A stretch of DNA of 44,594 nucleotides from Chara braunii (taxonomy: Eukaryota > Streptophyta > Charophyceae > Charales > Characeae): NCBI GenBank assembly GCA_003427395.1, contig BFEA01000865.1, positions 168,925 through 213,518 on the forward strand. The letters run 5' to 3'. The translations under genes were made by a program, and so were the position numbers. A model generated the notes under the pieces. It saw only the letters and a list, made by a program, of their open reading frames with translations, was not told the DNA's origin and did no database searches. Positions 9,601 to 19,050 of the stretch are shown here, piece by piece; positions within the stretch are counted from its first letter, which is position 1, and every line of letters begins with the position of its first letter.

Positions 9601-11120
9601 ATGCTCACGCGCTCGCAAACAGCCGTCATGGACCAGAAGTCCAGGGAAACGGACGAGGCCTATCAGGCCCGGATGCTGCTTCTGATTACCGAAGCCAAGC
9701 AACGGTCGGATGCAGTAGCAGCTGCAGCAAAGAAGAAGGCAGAGGACGCCGAGAAGGCACGTCTGTTGGCAATCGAACAGCAGCGCCAGCAAGACGAGGC
9801 AGCAGCAAAGGCTGCCGATGAAGAACGAATTCAACGACACGAGAAGATATTCAGCAGAGAGCGAGCTTTGCTCACAATGGCAACGGACTGGCGGGCCGAG
9901 GCCGAGAATGGTAAGATGGAAGAGAGTGAAAGCAAGATCGCTCTACTCCTCTCCCATCTCACGGATCTCCTGGCAACATGCATTACACAGGAGGAGGACA
10001 TCCACAGCCTCGACGACGCGTTGGCTCAACTCAACAGCCGCCTCCAGCAGCTGGAGCAACGACCTGTCGCCGCCCCCGATGCCAGCTCCTCCAACACCTC
10101 CGATCACCTTAATGCGTTGGAGATCGACGTCGACACCCTCAAGGACGACACGCAGCTACAGCAAACTGCCACGCAACGACTGGAGCAGCGGATCTGCGCT
10201 GCCACCGCCAACCCGAGTTTGGCACCGCGCGAGACAACTTCAAGGTTCTACGATCAGGAGATCTTCTGCGACTCGACGAAGACGGACCCGATTTCGTGGT
10301 TCCGCAAGTTCAAGCTCAAGTTGCAGCTACACCACGTCAGCGAGGACAAGCATCACGCTTACTTATACTCCCGGTCGGGAGGCGCGTGCCAAGCATGGTT
10401 GGACAATCTCTTGTCCAAGTTCGGGGTGGTAGCTGCCAACTTGTACGCCAAGATCAGTTGGGATGATCTAAAGGCAGCGTGGCATAAGCGGTTCCAAGTA
10501 GAGCCGCCGGAGATCAAGGCAATGGACAAGCTGATGACCTTCGAACAAGGCACGCTGCCGAGTGTTGACTGGATTGACAAGTACCAATGCTTGACATCAG
10601 TCCCAGACATTCAAATGGGCTTCAAGGCCGTCAAACACTACTTCATCTCGAGGTCGTGTCCGGCATTGGGTAACGCCTTGCCTCACGTCGAGGACACCCT
10701 GACGACAACGGCGGAGCTCTTCGACAAGGCCGCGCAAATTATTGTCACGAACAAGGAGGCTAAGAACCTCCACAGTTCGTCTGCGACAGGCTCGAGCAGA
10801 GATCAGCATCGACCGAAAGTGGTCATGGTCGCAGGGGCAACGCCAACCGGCCAATCTAGCAAGGCCGTGTCTGCCAATGAAGGGGACAATCGCAGCCGCC
10901 CGGGATGGTTGCCGCCCCGGCAAAGGNCGAGGACGCGGCAAGACGAAGACAAACACCGCATCTATCCCCGGGACCGGCGCAACAGCTCCAGCCCCATGGT
11001 CCCACTACGGTATCTCCGAACAGGCGTACAAGGCACACACGAGATTGTCTGTGGTGTAACAGCGATCTCCATGACACAGTGGGCTGCCGGTCGAAAGGCA
11101 AGGGCAAATCGGGAAACTGA
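9601..11120 (+). pseudogene. gag: Element 1 gag (capsid and nucleocapsid), frameshifted
   Basis: Gag forms the particle that packages retroelement RNA. I chose the ATG at 9601 (MLTRSQTAV) because the upstream extension is only the 13-bp repeat. Residues about 20-90 are an Ala/Glu/Gln/Arg-rich coiled coil, a second helical Gln/Leu block follows, and then a capsid-like domain (WFRKFKLKLQLHH, then WDDLKAAWHKRFQ) at about 10290-10640. The frame opens for 1.3 kb, then breaks near an undetermined base at 10927. Coding-like sequence moves to frame 2 (APWSHYGISEQAYKA) and then frame 3. Frame 3 holds a canonical CX2CX4HX4C zinc knuckle, CLWCNSDLHDTVGC, at 11046-11087. The N suggests at least one shift may be a sequencing error. 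Confidence 0.85.
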
Positions 11121-11272
11121 GCACCGCCAGGAGTGACTCGACGACACTCTCGACGTCTTCGGAACCGGTCACTTCGCGGGCGACCGCCCTTCGTTCCGAG
11201 CCACATGCGGAAGTTGATAGTCCTCCTCTTCTATATTCTTCTAAGGGCTATGCTGCCCGGCTCGTTCCTACG

Positions 11273-11990
11273 TTGGGTACTCATGCTCAAGGACAAGACA
11301 TGTGTGTGGCATCTTCTCCATTCGGCAGCGGTGACTTATCGTCTTCAAGTGGTTCTTCACGACATTCGGCGCGCGAGTTCAACATAGAGGTATTGGACCC
11401 GCTCACGTCCGAGGATTTCGCATGGCTTCCTCTCCCGACCACGGGCCGCTTGCCGGGACTGCACTGCGCAACATTACGCACTCGTCTTCACACGTACTTA
11501 TCCTTCTATGCACCACCAACTTCGTCAACGGATGACGAAGTCGCGGTGGGGGACATCCTTGCGTATGTTACCGAGGTGGCCCGCGAGTTTCGCAAGCAGC
11601 GATACGATGACAACAACGCACCGCTCCTCCATGTCCGCATCCAAGTTGGGCAAGCGTCCTGTAGCGCTTTGCTGGATAGCGGCGCGTCTCGCAATTTTAT
11701 GAGTCAGTCCTTTATGCAAAAGGCTGGCCTTGGCGCACAAGTTTGAAGGAAGGCAAACCCGACGGCGATCAAGTTGGCAGACGGAAGGACGCAGCAACTT
11801 AGCGACCGCTATATCAGGCTGTACCGGTGTATTTCGCACCTTATGCATGCGAACCGGTGACATTTGACATTTTGGACACGGACTTCGACATTATTTTGGG
11901 AATGCCTTGGCTTGCAAGTGTGGATCACACAGTCAACTTCCACCGGCGGACTCTTACCGTTCGTGCGCCTTCGGCGCCGAAGTGTCATGT
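11273..11990 (+). pseudogene. Element 1 retropepsin-like protease
   Basis: This is the aspartic protease that would cut the Gag-Pol polyprotein. The frame at 11273-11746 carries the active-site motif LLDSGASRNFMSQ, with the catalytic DSGA at 11675-11686. A frameshift near 11746 moves the rest to another frame, where [10 protein letters not shown] near 11890 is the conserved C-terminal ILG motif of Ty3/Gypsy proteases. The gap between gag and protease (11120-11273) contains no separate gene. With the shift the protein cannot be made whole. Confidence 0.82.
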
Positions 11991-12981
11991 ACTATTCCTC
12001 TTCCGCACGCTTCGATTCGGTGCCAAGTGGTAACAGCCAAGTCATTCCAGGCTACTTGTGCTTACGAGCAGCCCGATGAAATCGGCCTATGCTTCCTACG
12101 GACCATCGCGATAGCCGACTCTTCACCCACGGACTTGTCTTCGGACCACCGTGTGGTGCGGTTGCTTGACAAGTTTGCCGACATCCTCGAGTCACCTACC
12201 AGTGTGGTGTCGGATCGGCTGATCTCTCACAAGATCATTCTTGAGGCCGGTGTCGTGCCGCCGAAAGGATGCATTTATCGCATGAGCGAGGAGGAGCTTA
12301 CGGTCCTCTGCGCGCAACTGGATGACTTGTTGGACAAGGGCTGGATCCGCCCTAGTAGCTCTCCATACGGAGCACCGGTTCTCTTCGTACGGAAGAAGAA
12401 CAAGGATCTACGATTGTGCATCGACTACCGCAAGCTCAACGCGCAAACCGTCAAGAATGCGGGGCTCTTCCTCGCATCGGCGATCTTCTTGAGCGATTGG
12501 GCGGCGCAAATACTTCTCTAAGTTGGATTTGAAGTCGGGATACCATCATATTTTTGATCCGGTCCAATGATCGCTGTAAATCCGCGTTCAAGATGCGGTA
12601 TGGGCATTTTGAGTGGGTGGTCATGCCTTTTGGCCTCACCAACGCCCCGACGACATTTCAAGTGGCAATGACCAACGAGTTTCGTGCGATGTTGGACCGG
12701 TTCGTGCTGGTCTACTTAGACGACATTCTCGTCTATAGCCGGTCATTGGAGGATCATCTTGAGCACCCTCGACGAATGTTGGAGACGCTCCGCCGCGCTA
12801 AGTACAAGGCCTACCGCGACAAGTGCGAATTTGTCCAGCAAGAGCTGGAATACTTGGGCCATTTTGTCACATCGGAGGGCATCAATCCGCTATCGGACAA
12901 GATTCAAGTCATCCAAGACTGGCCGGAGTCGCGGAACATCACGGATGTTCGTTCGTTCCTTGGCCTTGCCGGCTACTACCA
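11991..12981 (+). pseudogene. Element 1 reverse transcriptase, frameshifted and truncated
   Basis: The RT copies element RNA into DNA. Visible blocks in order are [46 protein letters not shown], the catalytic YLDD at 12713-12724, YLGHFVTSEGI and RSFLGLAGYY. At least two single-base losses separate the first two blocks from the rest: near 12464, where CTCTTCCTCGC lacks a base, and near 12508. The frame then enters LTR-derived sequence at 12982, so thumb/connection, RNase H and integrase are missing. The tail of this frame (to 13204) is translated LTR, not a domain. Confidence 0.9.
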
Positions 12982-13978
12982 GCCATTTTGGGCCTGTTTT
13001 CAAGACAGCCCTCGGTTAAGCTTCAACACCAGGGTCTGGCACGTTTCAGCATTGGCAAGAGCAGCCTCCTGGACGGGCCAGCACGCCCTGCAGGCTGCAG
13101 GTAGTGTCAAAGGGACTTCCCAAGCACTTCACGTGCAGTTCGGGAGGCAAGAGGTAGTCTTCAGGATTCGGCAGCAGCACTCTACAGGAGCGCTGCAGGA
13201 GTAGTAGTAGTGCTAGCAGTAGTCTTCAGCGTTGGGCGCTAGTAGCGCTCGCCGTAGTCTTCAGCGTTGGGCGCTAGAGCGCGAGAGATTGGGCGGAGGT
13301 CGGGGAGACTTACCTGCAGTGCCATAGCTCCAGCTTCACCTTCGAGGTACCTGCAGCACGACGCCATCTTCACAGGTTAGTACCCGACACATGAGAGAGA
13401 GAGAGAGAGTTCTTCTTCCTCTTCTCAGTCCACCATCTCCCTCTCACCCTCTCGCTACCTGACTTCACTACATCAGCAGACTATGAGAGAGCGGGCTTGG
13501 TGACATTCGGATCCAGACTCGACATTGGGCTTCAAACATTTGATGAGGGATTATTTGGGACTTGTAACGAAGACTTGGTGTTGACGACATTCCCATCTTC
13601 CCCCTTCTTCTTTGTCTGCTCCCCTCCTCTTCGTCTGTGTATGGATTGGAACTGGCACGTTCTTCCTGTGTGTAGCACCAGGCCCCTTCACACCTTATCA
13701 TGAGGATGATGTATGTTTGGCCTGTACTGCGATATTGATTGGGCTAGTCATTGGTATTCTAGCATTCCGCTGCACTGTCTTGTATTACGTGAGGGAAGTC
13801 AGTCCCAGTCAGGTTAGGACTTATATCTAAGTCTTCCCCTGCGCTATAAAGCACCATTTTTGAATGTATTAGGATGTACACTGCTGGTTGAGACTTCACT
13901 TGGACTGCATTGTCTATTCAGTTCTTTTTATCACATTGTGGATCCTTGGTTATTTATGTACATCGCCCAACTGGGCAT

Positions 13979-13984
<6 letters not shown>
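12982..13984 (+). repeat. Element 1 3' LTR, 5'-truncated (copy B)
   Basis: From GCCATTTTGGGCCTG onward the sequence follows the 5' LTR from position 5564 to its end, finishing GCATGTAACA at 13984. The first 280 bases are absent and no polypurine tract precedes it. The TATA box region is replaced. A single deletion that removed half of pol and the U3 start explains the junction. Confidence 0.92.
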
Positions 13985-14045
<61 letters not shown>

Positions 14046-14058
14046 GCACACACACACA
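13982..14058. repeat. (CA)n microsatellite between elements 1 and 2
   Basis: A CA run starts at the last bases of the element 1 LTR and, with one interruption near 14043-14046, reaches the first base of the element 2 LTR. A short CA run (22941-22950) also lies on the other side of element 2. Element 2 therefore split one CA tract. His-Thr frames across it are artefacts. Confidence 0.93.
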
Positions 14059-15167
14059 TGCAAGGAACCCGATTGTTCATCACTTGCTGGAGTGCATCAG
14101 ATCACATGCGTATACACTGATTTCACAGATTGCGAAGTCTCACACAAAACCCAATAGAAGATGAATGAGAACCAAGAAGCTCAACTCAATTATCAAACCC
14201 AGATTTAGAGAGAGAACATCGGGAGTTCAAAATGTATAGCGCTGAACAGGGTTACAAGTCTTCTTCGTTCAACATGAGTTCCGAGCCTGGCGCTCATCAG
14301 CGCCAGCTGCCAGATGTCAACAACGCTCAACAGATAAGTATCACCATAGCTCTCACTTCCCCTCTCTTGTCTGCCTTCTTCTCTCTCTCCCTCTATGTTT
14401 GTAGTCCTGGTCTAGCCTCCCTCGTCATGCATGCACACTCCCTATCACACGAGGATCTACTCTGAATACTACTCACTGGTATCTTCTACTGACTATCCCT
14501 ACTAACATACTAACTAGCGTTGGCGCAGCTATGGCTGCCTTCCCTCTAGCTAGCACTCTCTTCCTCCTTCCCACGTAGCGCTGCTCTTCAGCCTAGCGCA
14601 GCTTACACACATCTAGTGCACAAGTGCCATGACACTTCCACGCTCTCATGCGAAGTGAGCATCTGTCAACTGGGAGGTTGGCCAGTCCCTTATAGTGCTG
14701 GACTGGTCTGGTGTGGCCTGTGTTCAGCCTCAAATGTGCCTGGGACTCCTGCCCATTACCGATTGTTGCAAAGTGTGTATCCCAATATCTTTTCCCATGG
14801 TCTGCTGCTGCTTTGGGCCACCGGGCTTGTCTTTTGGACTCCTGGTCTGAATCAGGACTGACTCGTGGAATTATGAATGGACTGGGACTGTAGCCTTTGA
14901 CTCCTTGACGAACAGACATGACTTTCCATCGAACAGACATGACTTTCCATCGAGGAGACATGACCCTAACTCAGTCTTAGAAAACTGTGTCCAATATGCA
15001 GGACCTGGTTGTGACCGTTCGAAACGACTTTTCATTTCATTAGGGATGCGACATATGCCTCAGGGAACTTAGTCTTTTGAGTTGATGCTCGTGAATTTAG
15101 TTCTGGCCGACAGAGCCCCTTGCTGTTGGGGTACTCATCTGGGGTCTAATTCGTAAAGGCCCTTTCA
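14059..15167 (-). repeat. Element 2 3' LTR
   Basis: Plus-strand ends are TGCAAGGAACCC and GGCCCTTTCA. In minus sense it starts TGAAAGGGCC and ends GGTTCCTTGCA. It matches 21862-22942 throughout. It carries an extra tandem copy of GAACAGACATGACTTTCCATC near 14920-14950 that the other LTR lacks. Confidence 0.93.
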
Positions 15168-15185
15168 CTCTTGCCTGCCTAATTT
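15168..15185 (-). other. Element 2 polypurine tract candidate
   Basis: In minus sense AGGCAGGCAAGAG lies directly before the 3' LTR start. Eleven of its thirteen bases are purines and its place fits the plus-strand DNA primer of an LTR element. Confidence 0.5.
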
Positions 15186-15204
15186 CAAAGTCCTCTGAGA
15201 ACAC

Positions 15205-15408
15205 TTATCTGTTCACAATATTGAGACCTCTTCTTGCTTTTTCATAGTAAGATACTATGTTCGGTGCTGTTTCAATAAGCTCTTCCCTACTAAACCAGCG
15301 GTCTTCACTTGGATCTTGATATGCGAATCTGACTTTATATTGCCGCTGAGGTCTACCTCTGCGTCTAGTCTGGATAGTACTTTCAGCAACGATTTTATCA
15401 AACATCAA
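15205..15408 (-). pseudogene. Element 2 C-terminal chromodomain of integrase
   Basis: The frame contains YKVRFAYQDPSEDRWF followed by SREELIETAPNIVSYYEKA. This is the pattern of a chromodomain, in which aromatic residues and a C-terminal helix bind modified histone tails and steer integration in chromoviruses. It continues the integrase frame after a one-base loss in a run of T (minus strand) near 15406-15412. Without that loss integrase and chromodomain would be one protein. Similarity to the domain is modest, so the call is by position plus motif. Confidence 0.7.
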
Positions 15409-16950
15409 AAAGGAATTGTTGACCTTCGATTGGGAAATAGTTCATAGGTTACACAAGGTAGGAGCTTCGACGCGTGAAACACCGGGTAGGTATGCAAGTG
15501 TGGAGGTATCTCAATAACATAGGAGGGTCCATCCACATCTCCTATCACATCCAATACTTGCCAGGGTCCTCTGTAGGCAGTTAACAGTTTCTGAGATATG
15601 TTTTCTTCTAGGATGAATTCCTTCGATTTTACCCAAACCAGATCTCCTACAGCAAACTGAGAAGGTCTCATGTGTTTATTCGCCTGTTTGATCATTTGAT
15701 GTTGCACTTTTATTATGTTTTCCTTTACCTTTTCTAAATCTTTCTTATATTGCACTCCGAACTCTCTAGTTCCTAGCGGAAGCTTATGTACTCTATCAGG
15801 GTTTAGACAGTCTATAGGTCTGCGAAGACTCCACCCCAAATGTAACTCCATCGGAGTTCTGCAAGTAGACAAGTGCACAGAGTTATTATAGGCACTAGCA
15901 ACTTTGGGGAAATGTTCATCCCAATCAATCTGATTGGGACGAATGTACATGCGCAGTGTTCGCTGCAAAATCTTGTTCATTTGCTCAGTCTGCCCATTTG
16001 TCTCAGGGTGTCGGCCTGATGACATTGTCAGCTTAGAGCCATAGACACTCATTAGTTGCTGCCATTGTTCACTGGTGAACCGAGAGTCTCTGTCACTAAC
16101 GATAGTCAAGGGCTTAGAGCCATAGACACTCATTAGTTGCTGCCATTGTTCACTGGTAAACCGAGAGTCTCTGTCACTAACGATAGTCAAGGGCTTAGAG
16201 CCATAGACACTCATTAGTTGCTGCCATTGTTCACTGGTGAACCGAGAGTCTCTGTCACTAACGATAGTCAAGGGATGTTCGTAGTCTTTCACCCGATGGT
16301 TAAAAAATTGCTGAATTACTAAGTCAGTTTTAGCTTCCACACGCAATGCTACGAAAACAACAAACTTGCTGAGCCTATCAACAATTACCATAACTTGGCT
16401 TTTTCCATTCCAGCTTTTCACCTTAGTGTCCATGAAATCTATCGACACAAAGTCTCCAGGAGCTGCTGGGATAGGCAAGGGCTTCAATACACCAAGGGGA
16501 GGCTGCGTGGTGCTTTTGTTCCGTTGGCACACTTGACAGCCTTGCACATATGCAATACAATCAGGTTTCATTCGAGGCCAAGTGTAAGAACGCAAGAGAT
16601 TAGCGTAGGTTTTTCTCCACCCGAAATGGCCTTCGGTCTCATGGCATTCCCCTAAGATCACACTTTTGATCTCTTCCTTATTTGGAATACAAAGCTTGTC
16701 TTGCACATCAGTTCTTTCAAACAGCAGTCCTTCGGTTACCCGATAGTTAGGAAACTCTTGTGGCGCCTTTTGAACACGTTTCAGCATAGCACCATAAAAA
16801 GGATCAGTGGAATAAGCATTCCTAATCTTATCTTGTAAATTGATGCCTATGTCTAAATACGTTATAATAGCACCGAAGAAATCAGATCTTCGACTCAGTG
16901 CGTCAGCAACAACGTTATACTTACCCTTTACAGACTTTAGCTCAAAGTCA
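15405..16950 (-). pseudogene. Element 2 integrase
   Basis: The integrase joins element DNA to the host chromosome. The N-terminal zinc domain has the HHCC pattern (CHETEGHFGW, then GCQVCQRNK). The catalytic core shows D in VSIDFMD, D in TIVSDRDSRF and E in HPETNGQTEQMN. A C-terminal domain follows with FAVGDLVWVKSKEF and YRGPWQVLDV. The frame is open here, with no stop across 500 codons. It contains a striking insertion: 27 residues around the second catalytic Asp are present three times in tandem (16031-16273). A frameshift separates the chromodomain. Confidence 0.92.
16031..16273 (-). repeat. 81-bp in-frame tandem triplication in the integrase core
   Basis: Three head-to-tail copies begin at 16031, 16112 and 16193 (GCTTAGAGCCATAGACACTC on the plus strand). 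They are identical except for one base in the middle copy (CTGGTAAACC against CTGGTGAACC). Each encodes 27 residues that include VSDRDSRFTSEQWQQL, so the second catalytic Asp motif occurs three times. The frame stays open. Confidence 0.97.
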
Positions 16951-17560
16951 TATTGATCAATATCCGCAGCCCACCTAGTCAGTTTAGGCGTCATTTGGGT
17001 TTGCGTCTTTAGCCAGCGAAGTGTCTCATGGTCCGAGTACACTTTGAAGTGGCGACCTAGGAGATAATGACGCCAATGATCCAAAGCTTCCCGGAGTGCG
17101 TATAACTCTCTTTCATATGTGGAAGCGACGACTTTCTCACTAGGCAGTCGTCAGGACATAAACTCGACAAACCTGTATCCATTCCCATCATCTTGCTGAA
17201 TAACAACGCCTATCCCGTACTGACTGGCGTCGGTAGTAACAACAAAGGGCAAAGAAGGATCAACAACTTCCAAAATTGGATAGTTAATCAAACATTTCTT
17301 AAGACGCTTAAACGAAGACGTACAGTCTTGGTCCCACTTCCAGATCGTTTCCTTTTTCAATAGTCTGCGAAGGGGAGCAACAATTATCGTGAAGTGTCTT
17401 ATGAACTTACGATAGTAGTTAGCCAATCCAAGGAACGATCGTAGTTCGATGAATTTACGCGGATTGGGCCAATCTCGAATAGCTGCAATTTTTGCGTCTT
17501 CCGATTTAATTCCATCTCCGTCTATAACATGCCCCAAATATAGTACCTGACGCTTTGCCT
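16890..17560 (-). pseudogene. Element 2 RT connection and RNase H
   Basis: RNase H removes the RNA strand during reverse transcription. Visible motifs are LRSFLGLANYYRKF at the RT end, then FVVTTDASQYGIGVV (first Asp), YEREL (Glu), VYSDHETLRWL (Asp) and VADALSRR (Asp). The frame is interrupted by a TGA at 17151-17153, where related proteins have Arg in a SRRLP context. This fits CGA to TGA. The integrase frame continues from it without a break. Confidence 0.88.
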
Positions 17561-18050
17561 ACTCACACTTCTTCAGGTTCAGTTTCAACTTTGCCTCACG
17601 CAACTTATTTAGCACAAGTCGAAGGTGCTCACAATGCTCTTTCAGACTTTTATTAAAAATCAAAATATCATCTAGATATAGAACAACGAATTTATCAAGC
17701 CATTCATGAAAAAGTTCATTCATCGTTCGCTAAAAAGTTGCACGTGCACTAGTAAGACCAAAAGGCAACACAATGAACTCATAGTGTCCATACCTTGTAC
17801 GAAAGGCAATTTTATACTAGTCTTTTGGTTTTACCTCAATCTGATGGTAGCCAAACTTTAGGTAAATTTTCGTAAAGCACCTGCTACCTTGAACTCGATC
17901 CAGCAAATCATCGATCCTGGGTAATGGCTTAGCATTTTTTATAGCTATATCGTTTAACCTCATATAATCAATAAACATGCGGACCCCGTCATCTTTCTTT
18001 GGCACAAATAGCACTGGCGCACCATAAGGTGAGGAGCTAGGCCTTATTCA
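17559..18050 (-). pseudogene. Element 2 reverse transcriptase with several nonsense codons
   Basis: Motifs in order are [64 protein letters not shown], the catalytic YLDD near 17680, and YLGHVIDGDGI. Stops lie at 18048 (TGA after EKG, where Trp is usual), 17817 (TAG, Gln usual), 17730 (TAG, Gln usual) and 17559 (TAG after KCE). The reading frame is otherwise continuous across all four, so these are point changes in a formerly open frame, not frameshifts. All can be explained by C-to-T or G-to-A change. Confidence 0.92.
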
Positions 18051-19050
18051 TCCCTTTTCCAGCATTTCATCGAGATGGGTTCGCAGTTCATCCAATTCTT
18101 TGGGTGACATTCTATAAATCGGGCCCTTTGGAGTCTGGCTTCCAGCGATAATTTCAATGCGATGTTTGATTGGTCGTTCCACCATACCGCTTAGGGTCTC
18201 TGCCACATCTGCGAATTCTTTCATAATTTTCTCAATTTCTGGGGATTTTGCCTCTTCCTTAGCTTCATCCTCCTTAATTGGGCACACATATGCCACAAAC
18301 ACTTGATCATACAAATTGTACTTTACATGGCGGGCGAACGCGGGGGCACTCATGCAACAATGAGCTAAGCTGCTTTCCTTACCAGATTCATGAAATAGGC
18401 GGTTTTTCTTCTTCCCACCTTGCGGACTAGGGAGCCAACACTCATGGTCCCTCAACTTTACATCCGCATCCGCAACTTCCCTCCAATCTGTGCCTAAAAG
18501 AATGTCAAAAGGGAGACTATCTTCCACCAAGAAAGTCAAAGAGTGGAGAACGCGTTCCACCTTCCCCTCTGCCTCGAGCCGAAAGTATGTTTGTATCCCT
18601 TCAACATATCTATCCATCACAATCTCACTACTGTTCGCTGATTTGCTTACTACGGGTTCATCCAATTGTTTTACCTTTAGCCCAAAACGCAACTTTTGTA
18701 GGCCTTTCTTACTAATATAGTTGCGTGTTGATCCGGTATCAATCATTCCACCTACTCTGACTTTATTCACTTCTAGATCTGCAATAATTAGCTGCCCTTT
18801 CTGTTTTTTCATTTCGACCCAGGCTTTGCGACGAGTGGCCAACTCATCACCTATGCATGCGAGGGATCCACCTAGAGAGGTACATACACTAACTATCTCT
18901 GGACAGCAAACTAGGTGGGGATCGTTAAACTTTTCAGTTTCTGCCACGAGAACCTTCGAATGGGAGGATGTCGGTCTGCTTGCATCCAAGGTTCCTGTAG
19001 AGGCAATTGAAACCCCTATTGGCTGTTCCCTTTGGTTGTTTGTAATCTGG
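18048..19050 (-). pseudogene. Element 2 protease and RT N-terminus
   Basis: An open stretch of over 300 codons. It carries a retropepsin-like active site, GGMIDTGSTRNYIS, with DTGS at 18729-18740, and the C-terminal FDILLGTDW motif. A linker follows, then the start of RT (HRIEI then GPIYRMSPKELDELR). The frame ends at the TGA at 18048 in what should be the LEKGW motif. The first ~20 residues of this frame overlap the zinc-knuckle frame and are not real protein. Confidence 0.85.

Larger units (their letters stand above)
5284..13984 (+). mobile_element. Element 1: deleted Ty3/Gypsy retrotransposon with 5' LTR and partial 3' LTR
   Basis: A plus-strand element made of a complete 5' LTR (5284-6539), initiator-Met-type primer site (6542), long leader, gag, protease, reverse transcriptase and a 3' LTR missing its first 280 bases. 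Connection domain, RNase H, integrase and polypurine tract are absent: the RT frame runs straight into LTR sequence at 12982. The flanks are CACAC at 5279-5283 and CACAC at 13985-13989, consistent with a 5-bp target duplication. Both lie in CA-rich DNA, so the match carries limited weight. Coding parts carry several frameshifts. A solo LTR of another family (7113-8212) is nested in the leader. Confidence 0.85.

Noticed and set aside
12982-13204. C-terminal extension domain of the element 1 RT
   Set aside because: These 74 codons are LTR DNA, also found at 5564 in a non-coding position.
13888-14164. His-Thr repeat protein
   Set aside because: The frame is a CA microsatellite between two retroelements.
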